NCBI RefSeq assembly: GCF_008704555.1 | Contig: NZ_CP023702.1 | Location: 4,154,001-4,218,000, forward strand | Direction of reading: 5' to 3' | Length of the DNA stretch: 64,000 nucleotides | Source of the DNA: Streptomyces nitrosporeus | GTDB taxonomy: Bacteria > Actinomycetota > Actinomycetes > Streptomycetales > Streptomycetaceae | In this document: in pieces, positions 10,628 to 18,682 of the stretch | Layout of the letters: every line of letters starts with the position of its first letter | How positions within the stretch are numbered: position 1 is the first letter of the stretch | Position numbers and translations under genes: made by a program | The notes under the pieces: model-generated | What the model saw: only the letters and a program-made list of their open reading frames with translations | Told to the model about the DNA's origin: nothing | Database searches by the model: none

Positions 10628-13264
10628 TCAAGCGCCTACCGACGCGTCGGAGGCCGGCTGGAGAGGATCGGATCGAGAACTCTTGCCATGTCCGCCCCCA
10701 GGCGCGGCGCCCGGGCCGGTGCCGGAATCCGGCCACGGAGCAGAGCCCGGTCCGGACCCGGCGGTCTGCCCGTGGAGGGTGCCCGACCGTGACGGAGCGG
10801 CATGCTCCGGTGGAGCATGGGGAGCTACCCGGAGGAATACCTCATCGGGGCCGGTGCCGGAACTCGCTCCCTCTGTCAGCAGGTACGCCTGGGCCTCTCC
10901 GACGTGGAAGTACATGCCGTGCAGCTGCAGAGTGCCCGCTGCGACCCGGCGTGCGACCGAATCATGGGCTCTGAGGTGCTCCAGCTGCTGGACCACGTTG
11001 GTCAGGCAGAGCTGCTCGACCGCGTCGGTGGGCAGCCGGCCGGCGATACGAGCCCAGGAATGGTGGCGTGATCTCATCCGGCGGAGGCTCGGCGAACCGT
11101 GCCGGAGCCAGCGCCACAGCGGCGTCCGGGGGCTGTCCGGCGCACCGTTCAGGAGAGCCTGCATGGCACCGCACCCGGAGTGGCCGCATACGGTGATGGA
11201 CTCCACCTCCAGCACGTCCACCGCGTACTCGATCGCAGCCGCCACCGAATCGTCTCCGCCCGATGCCTCCGCCGTCTCCGGTGGTGGCACGAGGTTCCCC
11301 ACGTTTCTGACGGTGAAGAGATCACCCGGACCGCTCGCGGTGATCATGCTGGTGACCAGGCGCGAGTCGGCACAGGTGATGAACAGCTGGGAGGGCCGTT
11401 GCCCTTCGGCAGCCAGCCGTGCCAGCTCCTCACGGACCAGCGGCGCTGTGGTGCGCTGAAAGGAGCTGAGGCCGCTGAGCAGGCGGTGGGCCCCCGGGCG
11501 TTCGGCTGCGAAGGTCGAGGGAACGGTCGGTGAGTCCGGGGCCTCGCGGGCGAGGGCAGCGGCGGCGAGGGGGACGACGGTGACGGTGTCGGCGCCGACC
11601 GCATCCGCGCTGTGGCAGTGGTGGTTGCGCCAAGGTGTCCAGGGGCGGCAGCAGGAATGAGCAGCCGACGCGGGTTCGGCGATGTGCCCTCCCGCACGCC
11701 CGGTGATCACGATGTTGCCGCCCAGAGCGGTTTGCGTGGTCTGCCAGTCCTGAATGGCCTCGTAGGCGGCGTGGTCCATGAAGGAGCCGTCCAGCTCGAC
11801 CGTGACGTCGGCTCCGTCGGGGAGCCGGCCGAGCGCCCGGCTGAGGCGTGGGACCGCCAGAAACGTGAGCTGCCCACGAGCCGTCACCGCATACCGGCCG
11901 TCCCGCTCGGACACGGTGACTCGTGTGTGAGCGAGGCGGTGCAGGGCCAGAACCACCGCGACGACGATTCCGATCGCCACACCCTTGAGGACGCCGGCCA
12001 GCAGCACCCCGAGGATCGTGGCCGCGTAGACGGGGAACTCGCGGTGCCGGTGGACGTTACGGATGTGGGCGATGTTGACCATCTGGACACCGACCATCAT
12101 CACCAGTGCTGCCAGGGCCGCCAACGGGAGCCATTCGAGCACGGTGACCAGGAACAGCGAGGCGAGCAGCACCCAGACACCGTGCAGCACGGTCGCCGCC
12201 CGGCTGCGGGCCCCCGCCCGTACGTTGGCCGAACTCCGCACGGCTCCTCCGGACACAGGGAGTCCTCCGAGCAGCCCCGCCAACGAGTTGGCCACACCCT
12301 GTGCCCGCAGTTCACGCTCGAGGTCCGAGCGGACGACGGGAGCCGAGGGGGTGGAACCGTCCCCGGGCGGGGCCGCAGCCCGGCCCGCGGTGAGTTTGTC
12401 CACGGCCACAGCGGCGAGCAGCGACTCCAGACTGGCCACCAGCATGACGGTGAACACGGCGGTGGCGAGGGCGGCTGCGGGGCCGTGCGGCAGTTCGGGC
12501 AGTACATGAGCGCGCCAGGACGGCAGATCGACCCGGGCGATATGGGGCGCGGCGAAAGCGGCTACGGCTGTTGCCAGTGCGACGGCGGCGAGTGCGGCGG
12601 GAATCCGGCCCAGTGCCGCCCCGGCACGACCGGGCAGCCGTGGCCAGAGGATGAGCAGGGTGATGGTCAGTATCCCGATCGCGGGAGCTGCCGGACTGAA
12701 GTGCTGGAACTGGGCAGGGAGCGCCCGGGCGTTGTCGAGGGCCGAGTTCTGCGGCGATCCGCCGAGCACGATGTGCAACTGCGCGAGCGCGATGGCTACG
12801 CCGATGCCGGCGAGCGCACCGTGCACGATGGCCGGACTGACCGCGAGAGCGCTGCGGGCGGCTTTCAACGATCCGAGGAGGATCTGCAGAAGTCCGGCGC
12901 CGACCGTGATGGCACAGGTGGTGCGCCAGCCGTAGAGCTGGATCAACTCGGCTGTCACCACGGTGAGTCCGGCTGACGGGCCGCTGACCTGGAGAGGTGA
13001 TCCCCCCAGCAGGCCGACGACGACTCCGCCGATGACTGCGGAGACCAGTCCGGCCGCGAGCGGGGCGTCCATGGCGACGGCGAGGCCGAGCGACATGGGC
13101 ACCGCGATCAGGAAGACAGTGACTGATGCGGAGAGGTCCGCGTTCGATACGCCGAAGCGGCGGCCGGCGTGCGGCGGACTGTGAGGGCGTTTGACGCCGG
13201 AGGCCCGCGAAAGGCGCCATCGGCTGGATGGCCGGTCATTTCGAGTGGGATCGAAGGTAGGCAT
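10628..13264 (-). CDS. SulP-family bicarbonate/anion transporter fused to STAS and beta-carbonic anhydrase
   Basis: The 878-aa protein combines three modules. Residues about 30-420 are the SulP membrane domain (VSNADLSASVTVFLIAVPMS, then LAAGLVSAVIGGVVVGLLGG). Residues about 440-540 are a STAS domain. Residues about 610-820 are a beta-carbonic anhydrase with zinc ligands in LFITCADSR and CGHSGCGAM. Coupling CO2/HCO3- conversion to anion transport would feed bicarbonate to carboxylases; this is known for the fusion family and inferred here. The ATG at 13264 has GGAGGA 8 nt upstream. It diverges from the deacetylase-like lipoprotein gene. Confidence 0.93.
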   Translation of the reverse strand: MPTFDPTRNDRPSSRWRLSRASGVKRPHSPPHAGRRFGVSNADLSASVTVFLIAVPMSLGLAVAMDAPLAAGLVSAVIGGVVVGLLGGSPLQVSGPSAGLTVVTAELIQLYGWRTTCAITVGAGLLQILLGSLKAARSALAVSPAIVHGALAGIGVAIALAQLHIVLGGSPQNSALDNARALPAQFQHFSPAAPAIGILTITLLILWPRLPGRAGAALGRIPAALAAVALATAVAAFAAPHIARVDLPSWRAHVLPELPHGPAAALATAVFTVMLVASLESLLAAVAVDKLTAGRAAAPPGDGSTPSAPVVRSDLERELRAQGVANSLAGLLGGLPVSGGAVRSSANVRAGARSRAATVLHGVWVLLASLFLVTVLEWLPLAALAALVMMVGVQMVNIAHIRNVHRHREFPVYAATILGVLLAGVLKGVAIGIVVAVVLALHRLAHTRVTVSERDGRYAVTARGQLTFLAVPRLSRALGRLPDGADVTVELDGSFMDHAAYEAIQDWQTTQTALGGNIVITGRAGGHIAEPASAAHSCCRPWTPWRNHHCHSADAVGADTVTVVPLAAAALAREAPDSPTVPSTFAAERPGAHRLLSGLSSFQRTTAPLVREELARLAAEGQRPSQLFITCADSRLVTSMITASGPGDLFTVRNVGNLVPPPETAEASGGDDSVAAAIEYAVDVLEVESITVCGHSGCGAMQALLNGAPDSPRTPLWRWLRHGSPSLRRMRSRHHSWARIAGRLPTDAVEQLCLTNVVQQLEHLRAHDSVARRVAAGTLQLHGMYFHVGEAQAYLLTEGASSGTGPDEVFLRVAPHAPPEHAAPSRSGTLHGQTAGSGPGSAPWPDSGTGPGAAPGGGHGKSSRSDPLQPASDASVGA

Positions 13265-13547
13265 ATTCCCGTCTCCTCCGGGGCGACGCGAACACCGAAA
13301 GGGGGGTCGCGTGGCCGTGGGTTGGCTTGCAACGGCGGGATAACTCAACTCTCGGTAAACGAATCGTAATGCAGAGTAAAGAGAGGTGTCCATGTTTTCG
13401 AGCAAGTAGCGGATGGACTCACCCTTTCAAGTGAATAAGCAGCTTTTCATCAGAGTTGCCGTCCTGATTCTTCGTATCTGCGTGCGAGGTTGACCGCGCT
13501 GTGTGGGCAGTGCAATCGCACGATTTCCGGAGGAAGAGGGTGGACGG

Positions 13548-14852
13548 ATGATGGCCGCCACGAAGAGGGCTGCCGTGGGTGCTGTGGCCGCTGCGCTGAT
13601 CACGAGCCTGGCGGGTTGCTCGGTCGCGGACACCGGCAGTCCTGGAACGGGCAAGAAGGCCGCCCCCGGCACGGAGGAGCGCTCGCCGGCCGCGGCTCCC
13701 AAGGGTGCGGTCAGGCTCATCGGTGACGGGTCGACCGCGTTCACCGGGGCTCAGCCGAAGATGCCGGTGGCCGAGCGGATGCAGCCGGGCCGGAAGCCGC
13801 CTCAGTTCGTGGTGTTCTCCTGGGACGGTGCGGGAGAAGACAGCCAGAAGCTCTTCTCCCACTTCCGCGAGGTCGCGAAGAAGTACGACGCGAACATGAC
13901 CTACTTCCTCAGCGGCGTGTATCTCCTGCCGGAGGGGAAGAAGGCGCTTTACAATCCGCCGCAGCACTCGGTGGGCCGTTCCGACATCGGCTTCAACGAC
14001 ATCCAGGGAATCCGCGACACGCTGACGGAGCTGCGCGCGGCATGGCTCGACGGGAACGAGATCGGCACCCACTTCAACGGGCACTTCTGCGGTCCCGACG
14101 GCGGTGTCGGCACATGGTCGGCCGAGGAGTGGAAGAGCGAGATCAGTCAGGCGAAGGCGTTCGTGAAGAACTGGAAGACGAACGCCCCTGCGCTCAAGAA
14201 CGAAGCACCGTTGCCCTTCGACTACGACAAGGAACTGATCGGAGCGCGCACTCCGTGCCTCGAAGGCCAGAAGAACATGGTCGCCGCAGCGCGGACGATG
14301 GGCTTCCGCTACGACTCCAGCGGGGTCGGCAACCAGGTCTGGCCGACGAAGAAGAACGGCCTGTGGGACCTTCCTCTCCAGTTGGTTCCGGTGCCCGGCC
14401 GCGCCTTCGAGACCCTCTCGATGGATTACAACTTCATGTTCAACCAGTCCGGAACGACACAGGGTGACCCCGCGCAGCACACCTTCTGGGGAAATCAGAT
14501 GCGGGACGGCCTGCTACAGGCGTTCGACCGCGCCTACAACGGCAATCGTGCTCCGCTGATCATCGGCAACCACTTCGAATCCTGGAACGGTGGTACCTAC
14601 ATGCGCGCGGTCGAGGAGACGGTGAAGACGGTGTGTGTGCGGAAGGAAGTGCGCTGCGTCTCCTTCCGGCAGCTGGCCGACTGGCTGGACGCCCAGGACC
14701 CGGCGGTGCTGGCCGCGCTCGGCACGCTGAAGGTGGGCCAGAAGCCCGAACAGGGGTGGGAGGCATTCCTGAAGACCTCCGCAGACAGCAGCCCCGTACC
14801 GGCGGGCCCGGACGGCCGCGCGGCAAAGGATGCCGACCGGAGCGCGGAGTAG
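13548..14852 (+). CDS. Polysaccharide deacetylase-like lipoprotein
   Basis: The 434-aa precursor has a lipoprotein signal ending in the lipobox SLAGC, so it should be exported and lipid-anchored outside the cell. The body resembles NodB-type carbohydrate esterases: an early Asp in FSWDGAGED and the metal motif H-x3-H in THFNGHF. The Asp motif departs from the usual TFDDG, so deacetylase activity is not certain. The paired ATG starts at 13548/13551 follow a GGAGGAAGAGGG stretch. It diverges from the SulP-CA gene, with a promoter region of about 280 nt between them. Confidence 0.75.
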   Translation: MMAATKRAAVGAVAAALITSLAGCSVADTGSPGTGKKAAPGTEERSPAAAPKGAVRLIGDGSTAFTGAQPKMPVAERMQPGRKPPQFVVFSWDGAGEDSQKLFSHFREVAKKYDANMTYFLSGVYLLPEGKKALYNPPQHSVGRSDIGFNDIQGIRDTLTELRAAWLDGNEIGTHFNGHFCGPDGGVGTWSAEEWKSEISQAKAFVKNWKTNAPALKNEAPLPFDYDKELIGARTPCLEGQKNMVAAARTMGFRYDSSGVGNQVWPTKKNGLWDLPLQLVPVPGRAFETLSMDYNFMFNQSGTTQGDPAQHTFWGNQMRDGLLQAFDRAYNGNRAPLIIGNHFESWNGGTYMRAVEETVKTVCVRKEVRCVSFRQLADWLDAQDPAVLAALGTLKVGQKPEQGWEAFLKTSADSSPVPAGPDGRAAKDADRSAE

Positions 14853-14935
14853 GAGCGAGTCGTCCGCCACCACTCCGCGTTCGGGCTCCGGTGTGCGAGT
14901 GCGCCTTGTCCGCGGGGCCTCGACGGGCCAGGGTG

Positions 14936-15931
14936 TCAGGCGGGCTGGGCGGCGCTCGCCCCCGCGAGCTGCTCGTTCAGTACGAAGGCGGGGTCGACCT
15001 GGGCGGCCAGGTCGGCGCCCGTCCTCTCGTTGCCCCAGCTCTCCGCGTTCTTCAGGTGGAAGTGCACCATCTGACGTGTGTAGCGCTCCCAGTCACGCTG
15101 TTCGTACGAGTCCTCCGCGGCATCCTGCAAGGCCTGCAGGGCCATCCGGTTGTCCGCCTCGAGCCGGTCGAAGGGGGCGGGCCTGCCTTTCTCCATCGTC
15201 CGTACCCAGTCGGAGTGACCGACGCCGACCAGCAGGTCGTCGCCGACCTCCGTGCGCAGGAAGTCGAGGTCGTCCTTGTTCTGGACCTTGTTGCCCACCA
15301 CCTTCAGCGCCACACCGAAGTCCCGGGCGTACTCCTTGTACTGGCGGTAGACGGAGATACCCTTCCGGGTCGGCTCCGCGACGAGGAAGGTCATGTCGAA
15401 CCGCGTGAACATTCCGGAGGCGAACGAGTCCGATCCCGCGGTCATGTCGACGACCACGTACTCGTCCGGGCCGTCGACCAGGTGATTGAGGCAGAGTTCC
15501 ACAGCGCCGACCTTGGAGTGATAACAGGCCACTCCGAGATCGGACTCGGTGAACGGTCCGGTGGCCATGAGCCGGACCGTGCCGTCGTCGAGCCGGACCG
15601 TGCGGGCGCAGGCCGCGAAGACGGGGTTGTCCTCCCGTACACGAAGGAGCCGTGAGCCTTCACCGGGAGGCGTCGTCTTGATCATCGTTTCGGACGACGT
15701 GATGCGGGGGTTGCTGCCCCGCAGGTAGTCCTTGATGAGCGGCAGATGCGCGCCCATGGCCGGAAGTGCGGCTGCCTGCGCGTCGTCAAGGCCCAGGGCG
15801 GCGGGGAGATGCTGATTGATGTCCGCGTCGACCGCGATGACATGTGCTTCGTTGGCTGCGAGGTGACGGATGAAGAGCGAGGACAGAGTGGTCTTGCCAC
15901 TGCCGCCCTTGCCCACGAAAGCGATCTTCAT
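14936..15931 (-). CDS. CooC/MinD-like P-loop ATPase
   Basis: The 331-aa protein opens with a deviant Walker A, GKGGSGKTTL, and a switch region VDADINQHLP, as in CooC metal-insertion ATPases and MinD. VVVDMTAGSDSF near residue 170 is the Walker B/switch II region. It lacks an obvious CxC metal motif, so nickel handling cannot be claimed. A GTG two codons upstream is an alternative start. It diverges from the Fic-like gene with a gap of about 100 nt and lies close to the Tad operon, whose first gene is another MinD-type ATPase. Function unknown. Confidence 0.7.
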   Translation of the reverse strand: MKIAFVGKGGSGKTTLSSLFIRHLAANEAHVIAVDADINQHLPAALGLDDAQAAALPAMGAHLPLIKDYLRGSNPRITSSETMIKTTPPGEGSRLLRVREDNPVFAACARTVRLDDGTVRLMATGPFTESDLGVACYHSKVGAVELCLNHLVDGPDEYVVVDMTAGSDSFASGMFTRFDMTFLVAEPTRKGISVYRQYKEYARDFGVALKVVGNKVQNKDDLDFLRTEVGDDLLVGVGHSDWVRTMEKGRPAPFDRLEADNRMALQALQDAAEDSYEQRDWERYTRQMVHFHLKNAESWGNERTGADLAAQVDPAFVLNEQLAGASAAQPA

Positions 15932-16033
15932 GTTCACCTAGGGTAGCTGATCGATCGCAATGTGCAGTCGTCATTGGTGAAGAAGGCCACTCCCGGGTGG
16001 TAACGGGGTGCGGGACGCGTAGCCTCCTTACCT

Positions 16034-16858
16034 ATGAGTACGACTTCCTCCGACCCGCTCGCCGCACTGGGTGCCCTGCCTGGGGTGGCCGACGCGGTGG
16101 ATTCCGTACGCAAGGCCGTGGACCGGGTCTACGGTCACCGGGTCATGCGGCGGCGCAGCAATGAGGTGACGGCCGAGGCGGCTTTGCGCGGGGCGCGCGC
16201 GACGGCGGCACTCTCGGGCGCCGACTGGAACCTTGAGGAGGTGCGCAGGCGCAGCGACTTCAGCGGTGACAGCGAAGCGCGTGTCGTGGGGGCGGCTCTG
16301 CGGCTCACCGCGGAAGCGGGACAGCTGCTCTCGATCTGGAGGCAGTCGCCGATCCGTGTGCTGGCGCGGCTGCATCTCGTGGCGGCCGGCGGTGCGGCCG
16401 CCGATGAAACGGTGGGCCGGCCCCGCCTCGCGGGGGAGCCGGTCGATGACGCTCTGATCGACGTCCCTCTCCCCGGAGCGGACGAGGTGGCGGGACGGCT
16501 GGACGGACTTTCCGGTCTCATCCTCACCGGAAGCGAGGCGCCCGCCCTGGTGACGGCGGCTGTCGTGCACGGGGAGTTGCTCGCTCTGCGACCCTTCGGC
16601 TCCTGCAACGGCCTGGTCGCGCGCACTGCTGAACGGATCGTGTTGATCGGCAGCGGCCTCGACCCGAAGTCGATCTGTCCTGCCGAGGTGGGGCATGCCG
16701 AACAGGGCCGGGCGGCTTATGCGGAAGCGTTCAGCGGCTACCTGTCGGGCGAGCCGGAGGGAATGGCTGCCTGGATCGAGCACTGCGGACGAGCGGTGGA
16801 GCTGGGAGTGAGGGAATCGACGGCAGTGTGTGAGGCCCTGCAGCGCGGAGCGGCGTAA
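16034..16858 (+). CDS. Fic-fold protein with a degraded catalytic motif
   Basis: In this 274-aa protein residues 185-200 read LRPFGSCNGLVAR, which lines up with the Fic signature HPFx(D/E)GNGRxxR. The catalytic His is Arg, the acidic residue is Ser and the first Arg of NGR is Leu; PF, NG and the last Arg are kept. Upstream helices (LARLHLVAAGG, and SGADWNLEEV as a possible inhibitory-helix relic) fit the fold. Active Fic enzymes transfer AMP or other groups to proteins; this one should not by that mechanism. It diverges from the CooC-like ATPase and is followed by a terminator. The family call is mine by motif reading, not by search. Confidence 0.55.
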   Translation: MSTTSSDPLAALGALPGVADAVDSVRKAVDRVYGHRVMRRRSNEVTAEAALRGARATAALSGADWNLEEVRRRSDFSGDSEARVVGAALRLTAEAGQLLSIWRQSPIRVLARLHLVAAGGAAADETVGRPRLAGEPVDDALIDVPLPGADEVAGRLDGLSGLILTGSEAPALVTAAVVHGELLALRPFGSCNGLVARTAERIVLIGSGLDPKSICPAEVGHAEQGRAAYAEAFSGYLSGEPEGMAAWIEHCGRAVELGVRESTAVCEALQRGAA

Positions 16859-16886
16859 GAGGTATCCGTCAGAGGGCCTCGGGGCG

Positions 16887-16910
16887 GTCACCGGGCCGTG
16901 GCCCGGTGAC
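16887..16910 (+). terminator. Terminator of the Fic-like gene
   Basis: Perfect 10-bp stem GTCACCGGGC (16887-16896) / GCCCGGTGAC (16901-16910) around a 4-nt loop, 28 bases past the stop codon. A second perfect 10-bp hairpin, GGTGGCGGCA/TGCCGCCACC, follows at 16943-16971. Confidence 0.75.
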
Positions 16911-16971
16911 GAGGGCTGCACGGGATGCGTGGGGAAAGAGGTGGTGGCGGCACCGTTCCGATGCCGCCACC

Positions 16972-17345
16972 GGCGTGTCCGCCCGGTTACCAAGCGTCCT
17001 CGGTATACGCCCATCAGGTCGGGTTCTTTGCCCGCCACCTGGTGCGGCTGGCCCGTAATCGACGGGTCGACGTCGCGTGGGTTTCCGGCTTCCATGCCCG
17101 GTCCGTGGGGCCACTGTGCGTATGAAAGGTGATCCTCTCGGATGTCCTTGGTCTCGCGGGCCGTTGACTCCTTTGTACTCCTGGCCGGGTCGCGGTGGAA
17201 GCCCTGATGGCACTCTTTAACCTTTCTGCTCAATAGGGGCAAGTCGGGCTTCGGGTCTCTGAAGCCGGTCGCGCCCTGTCGGCGGGCCCCCTGGGGCGGC
17301 ATGCCGATCGGGAGAGGGGGCGGCGCCGCGCGGAACGGCCGGACG
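16972..17345. other. Gene-free stretch with a possible small leftward gene
   Basis: No gene is certain. On the minus strand, about 17,200 down to 16,990, one frame reads like protein, including KDIREDHLSYAQWPHGPG and then VDPSITGQPHQVAGKEPDLM. Its codons are rich in G/C at the third position. No start codon opens that frame near the AAAGGAG at about 17,170, and no stop closes it before the hairpin at 16,943-16,971. It could be a small gene with a sequence error, a relic, or chance. Confidence 0.3.
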
Positions 17346-18185
17346 TCAGCTGCTGAGGGCGTGGTTGCGCCGACGGCCGGCGTACCAGACGACTCCAGCT
17401 GCCATGGCTGCTGCGCCCACTGCTGCGGCGGCCACCAGTGCCGGACGCGTGGGCATGGAAAGGGCGGGCAGCCGCTGCTTGAGTCGTACCGGACGGTCGA
17501 AGACGAGAATCGGCCATTCCCGCTGGGCCGCTTCCCGCCGAAGTGCTCGATCCGGGTTGACGGCATACGGGTGGCCTACCGATTCGAGCATGGGTACGTC
17601 GGTGGCGGAGTCGCTGTACGCGTAGCACCGCGAAAGGTCGTAGCCCTCGGAGGCGGCGAGTGCCCTGACCGCCTCCGCCTTGGTCGGTCCGTAGGCGTAG
17701 TACTCCACTTCGCCGGTGAAGCATCCGTCGTCGCCGACGACCATGCGGGTGGCGACGACCCGGTCGGCGCCGAGCAGTTCGCCGATCGGCTCGACCACCT
17801 CGGCGCCGGAAGTCGACACGATGACCACATCGCGCCCAGCGGTGTGGTGCTCTTCGATGAGCGTCGCGGCCTCGTCGTAGATGATCGGGTCGATCAGCTC
17901 ATGCAGGGTTTCGGCGACCAGCTCCTTGACCTGCTGGACGTTCCAGCCCTTGCAGAGGGATGAAAGGTATTCACGCATCCGCTCCATCTGGTCGTGATCG
18001 GCGCCTCCGGCAAGGAACACGAACTGTGTGTACGCGGTCCGCAGTACGGCGCGGCGGTTGATCAGCCCACCCTGGTAGAAGGACTTGCTGAAGGTGAGAG
18101 TCGATGACTTCGCAATGACCGTCTTGTCCAGGTCAAAGAAGGCTGCTGTACGCGGCGAGAAGCAGTTTTCCACAAAGGTGAGCAT
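17346..18185 (-). CDS. HAD-IB family phosphatase with C-terminal membrane anchor
   Basis: This 279-aa haloacid dehalogenase-type hydrolase has motif I FFDLDKTV, motif II VIVSTSG, a motif III lysine in GPTKAEAV and motif IV YAYSDSATD. The set is complete, so phosphatase activity via an aspartyl-phosphate is likely; this subfamily includes phosphoserine phosphatase-like enzymes. A hydrophobic segment near the end (LVAAAAVGAAAMAAGVVWYA) followed by RRRN suggests a C-terminal membrane anchor with the catalytic domain in the cytoplasm. I recall relatives annotated as inhibitors of morphological differentiation in Streptomyces. The substrate is unknown. Confidence 0.85.
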   Translation of the reverse strand: MLTFVENCFSPRTAAFFDLDKTVIAKSSTLTFSKSFYQGGLINRRAVLRTAYTQFVFLAGGADHDQMERMREYLSSLCKGWNVQQVKELVAETLHELIDPIIYDEAATLIEEHHTAGRDVVIVSTSGAEVVEPIGELLGADRVVATRMVVGDDGCFTGEVEYYAYGPTKAEAVRALAASEGYDLSRCYAYSDSATDVPMLESVGHPYAVNPDRALRREAAQREWPILVFDRPVRLKQRLPALSMPTRPALVAAAAVGAAAMAAGVVWYAGRRRNHALSS

Positions 18186-18257
18186 AAGGGCCCGCCATTC
18201 GGCGTAAACCCCGGCGGTTGGGTTTGCCTGAGAGGGGCCTCGGGTACACCATGGAAG

Positions 18258-18360
18258 TCACGGATCGTTCGCGACCGTGCTAACCCGGTTCGACTCCTCC
18301 CCCCCCCGAGTCGGCCGTGGAGACGACCCCCGCTCTCCCCCCCGGCGGGGGTCGTCGCAT
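18258..18360 (+). ncRNA. Candidate small RNA ending in an orphan terminator
   Basis: A perfect 12-bp hairpin (GACGACCCCCGC 18322-18333 / GCGGGGGTCGTC 18345-18356) ends no annotated gene: the flanking genes diverge away from it. A weak promoter-like pair, TTGCCT (18224) and TACACC (18245), lies upstream. A transcript of about 100 nt would fit. I recall a reported S. coelicolor sRNA named after the neighbouring locus (scr3558); the identity is not verified. The 5' end is a guess. Confidence 0.45.
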
Positions 18361-18527
18361 GTCCGGATGCGTTTCTGCTGCTGCTGGACGGCTCGCCGCT
18401 CTTTCCTCTGTCGTGACGACCGTGCTCCGGGGTGCTGGCCCCAGATTGCCCCGTCACGGGGTGTAGCGGAAGCGATGCTCTCCGAAAGCCCTCGGACGAG
18501 CTACGGAGATATTCACAACGAGGGCAG

Positions 18528-18536
18528 TTGTCCACA
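18528..18536 (+). promoter_or_regulatory. Consensus DnaA box upstream of the Tad operon
   Basis: TTGTCCACA is an exact match to the preferred Streptomyces DnaA box. A weaker GATCCACA follows about 15 nt downstream. It lies 147 bases before the first Tad gene. It could be a regulatory or titration site, or chance. Confidence 0.4.
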
Positions 18537-18682
18537 GTTTTCGAGCAAGATCCACATGTTTTTCCGGGGTGATGCATGTTGATTCCGCCCGTGAAGTCCG
18601 CGGGTTCCGGAATCACGCCTCTCGGACGGCTCCGAGATCTCCGTGATCCGCACTGACCCAGCAGTGAGAAGGGGCGGAGTCC

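Noticed and set aside
14633-15655. Plus-strand open frame overlapping the deacetylase end and the CooC-like gene
   Set aside because: It lies antisense to a clear P-loop ATPase gene and has no motif of its own.
14936-15931. Carbon monoxide dehydrogenase nickel-insertion protein CooC
   Set aside because: Similarity is in the P-loop fold only; no CxC metal motif and no CO dehydrogenase genes nearby.
18287-18297. GGTTCGACTCC resembling a tRNA T-loop
   Set aside because: No matching acceptor, D arm or anticodon arm can be drawn around it; treated as part of the candidate small RNA.
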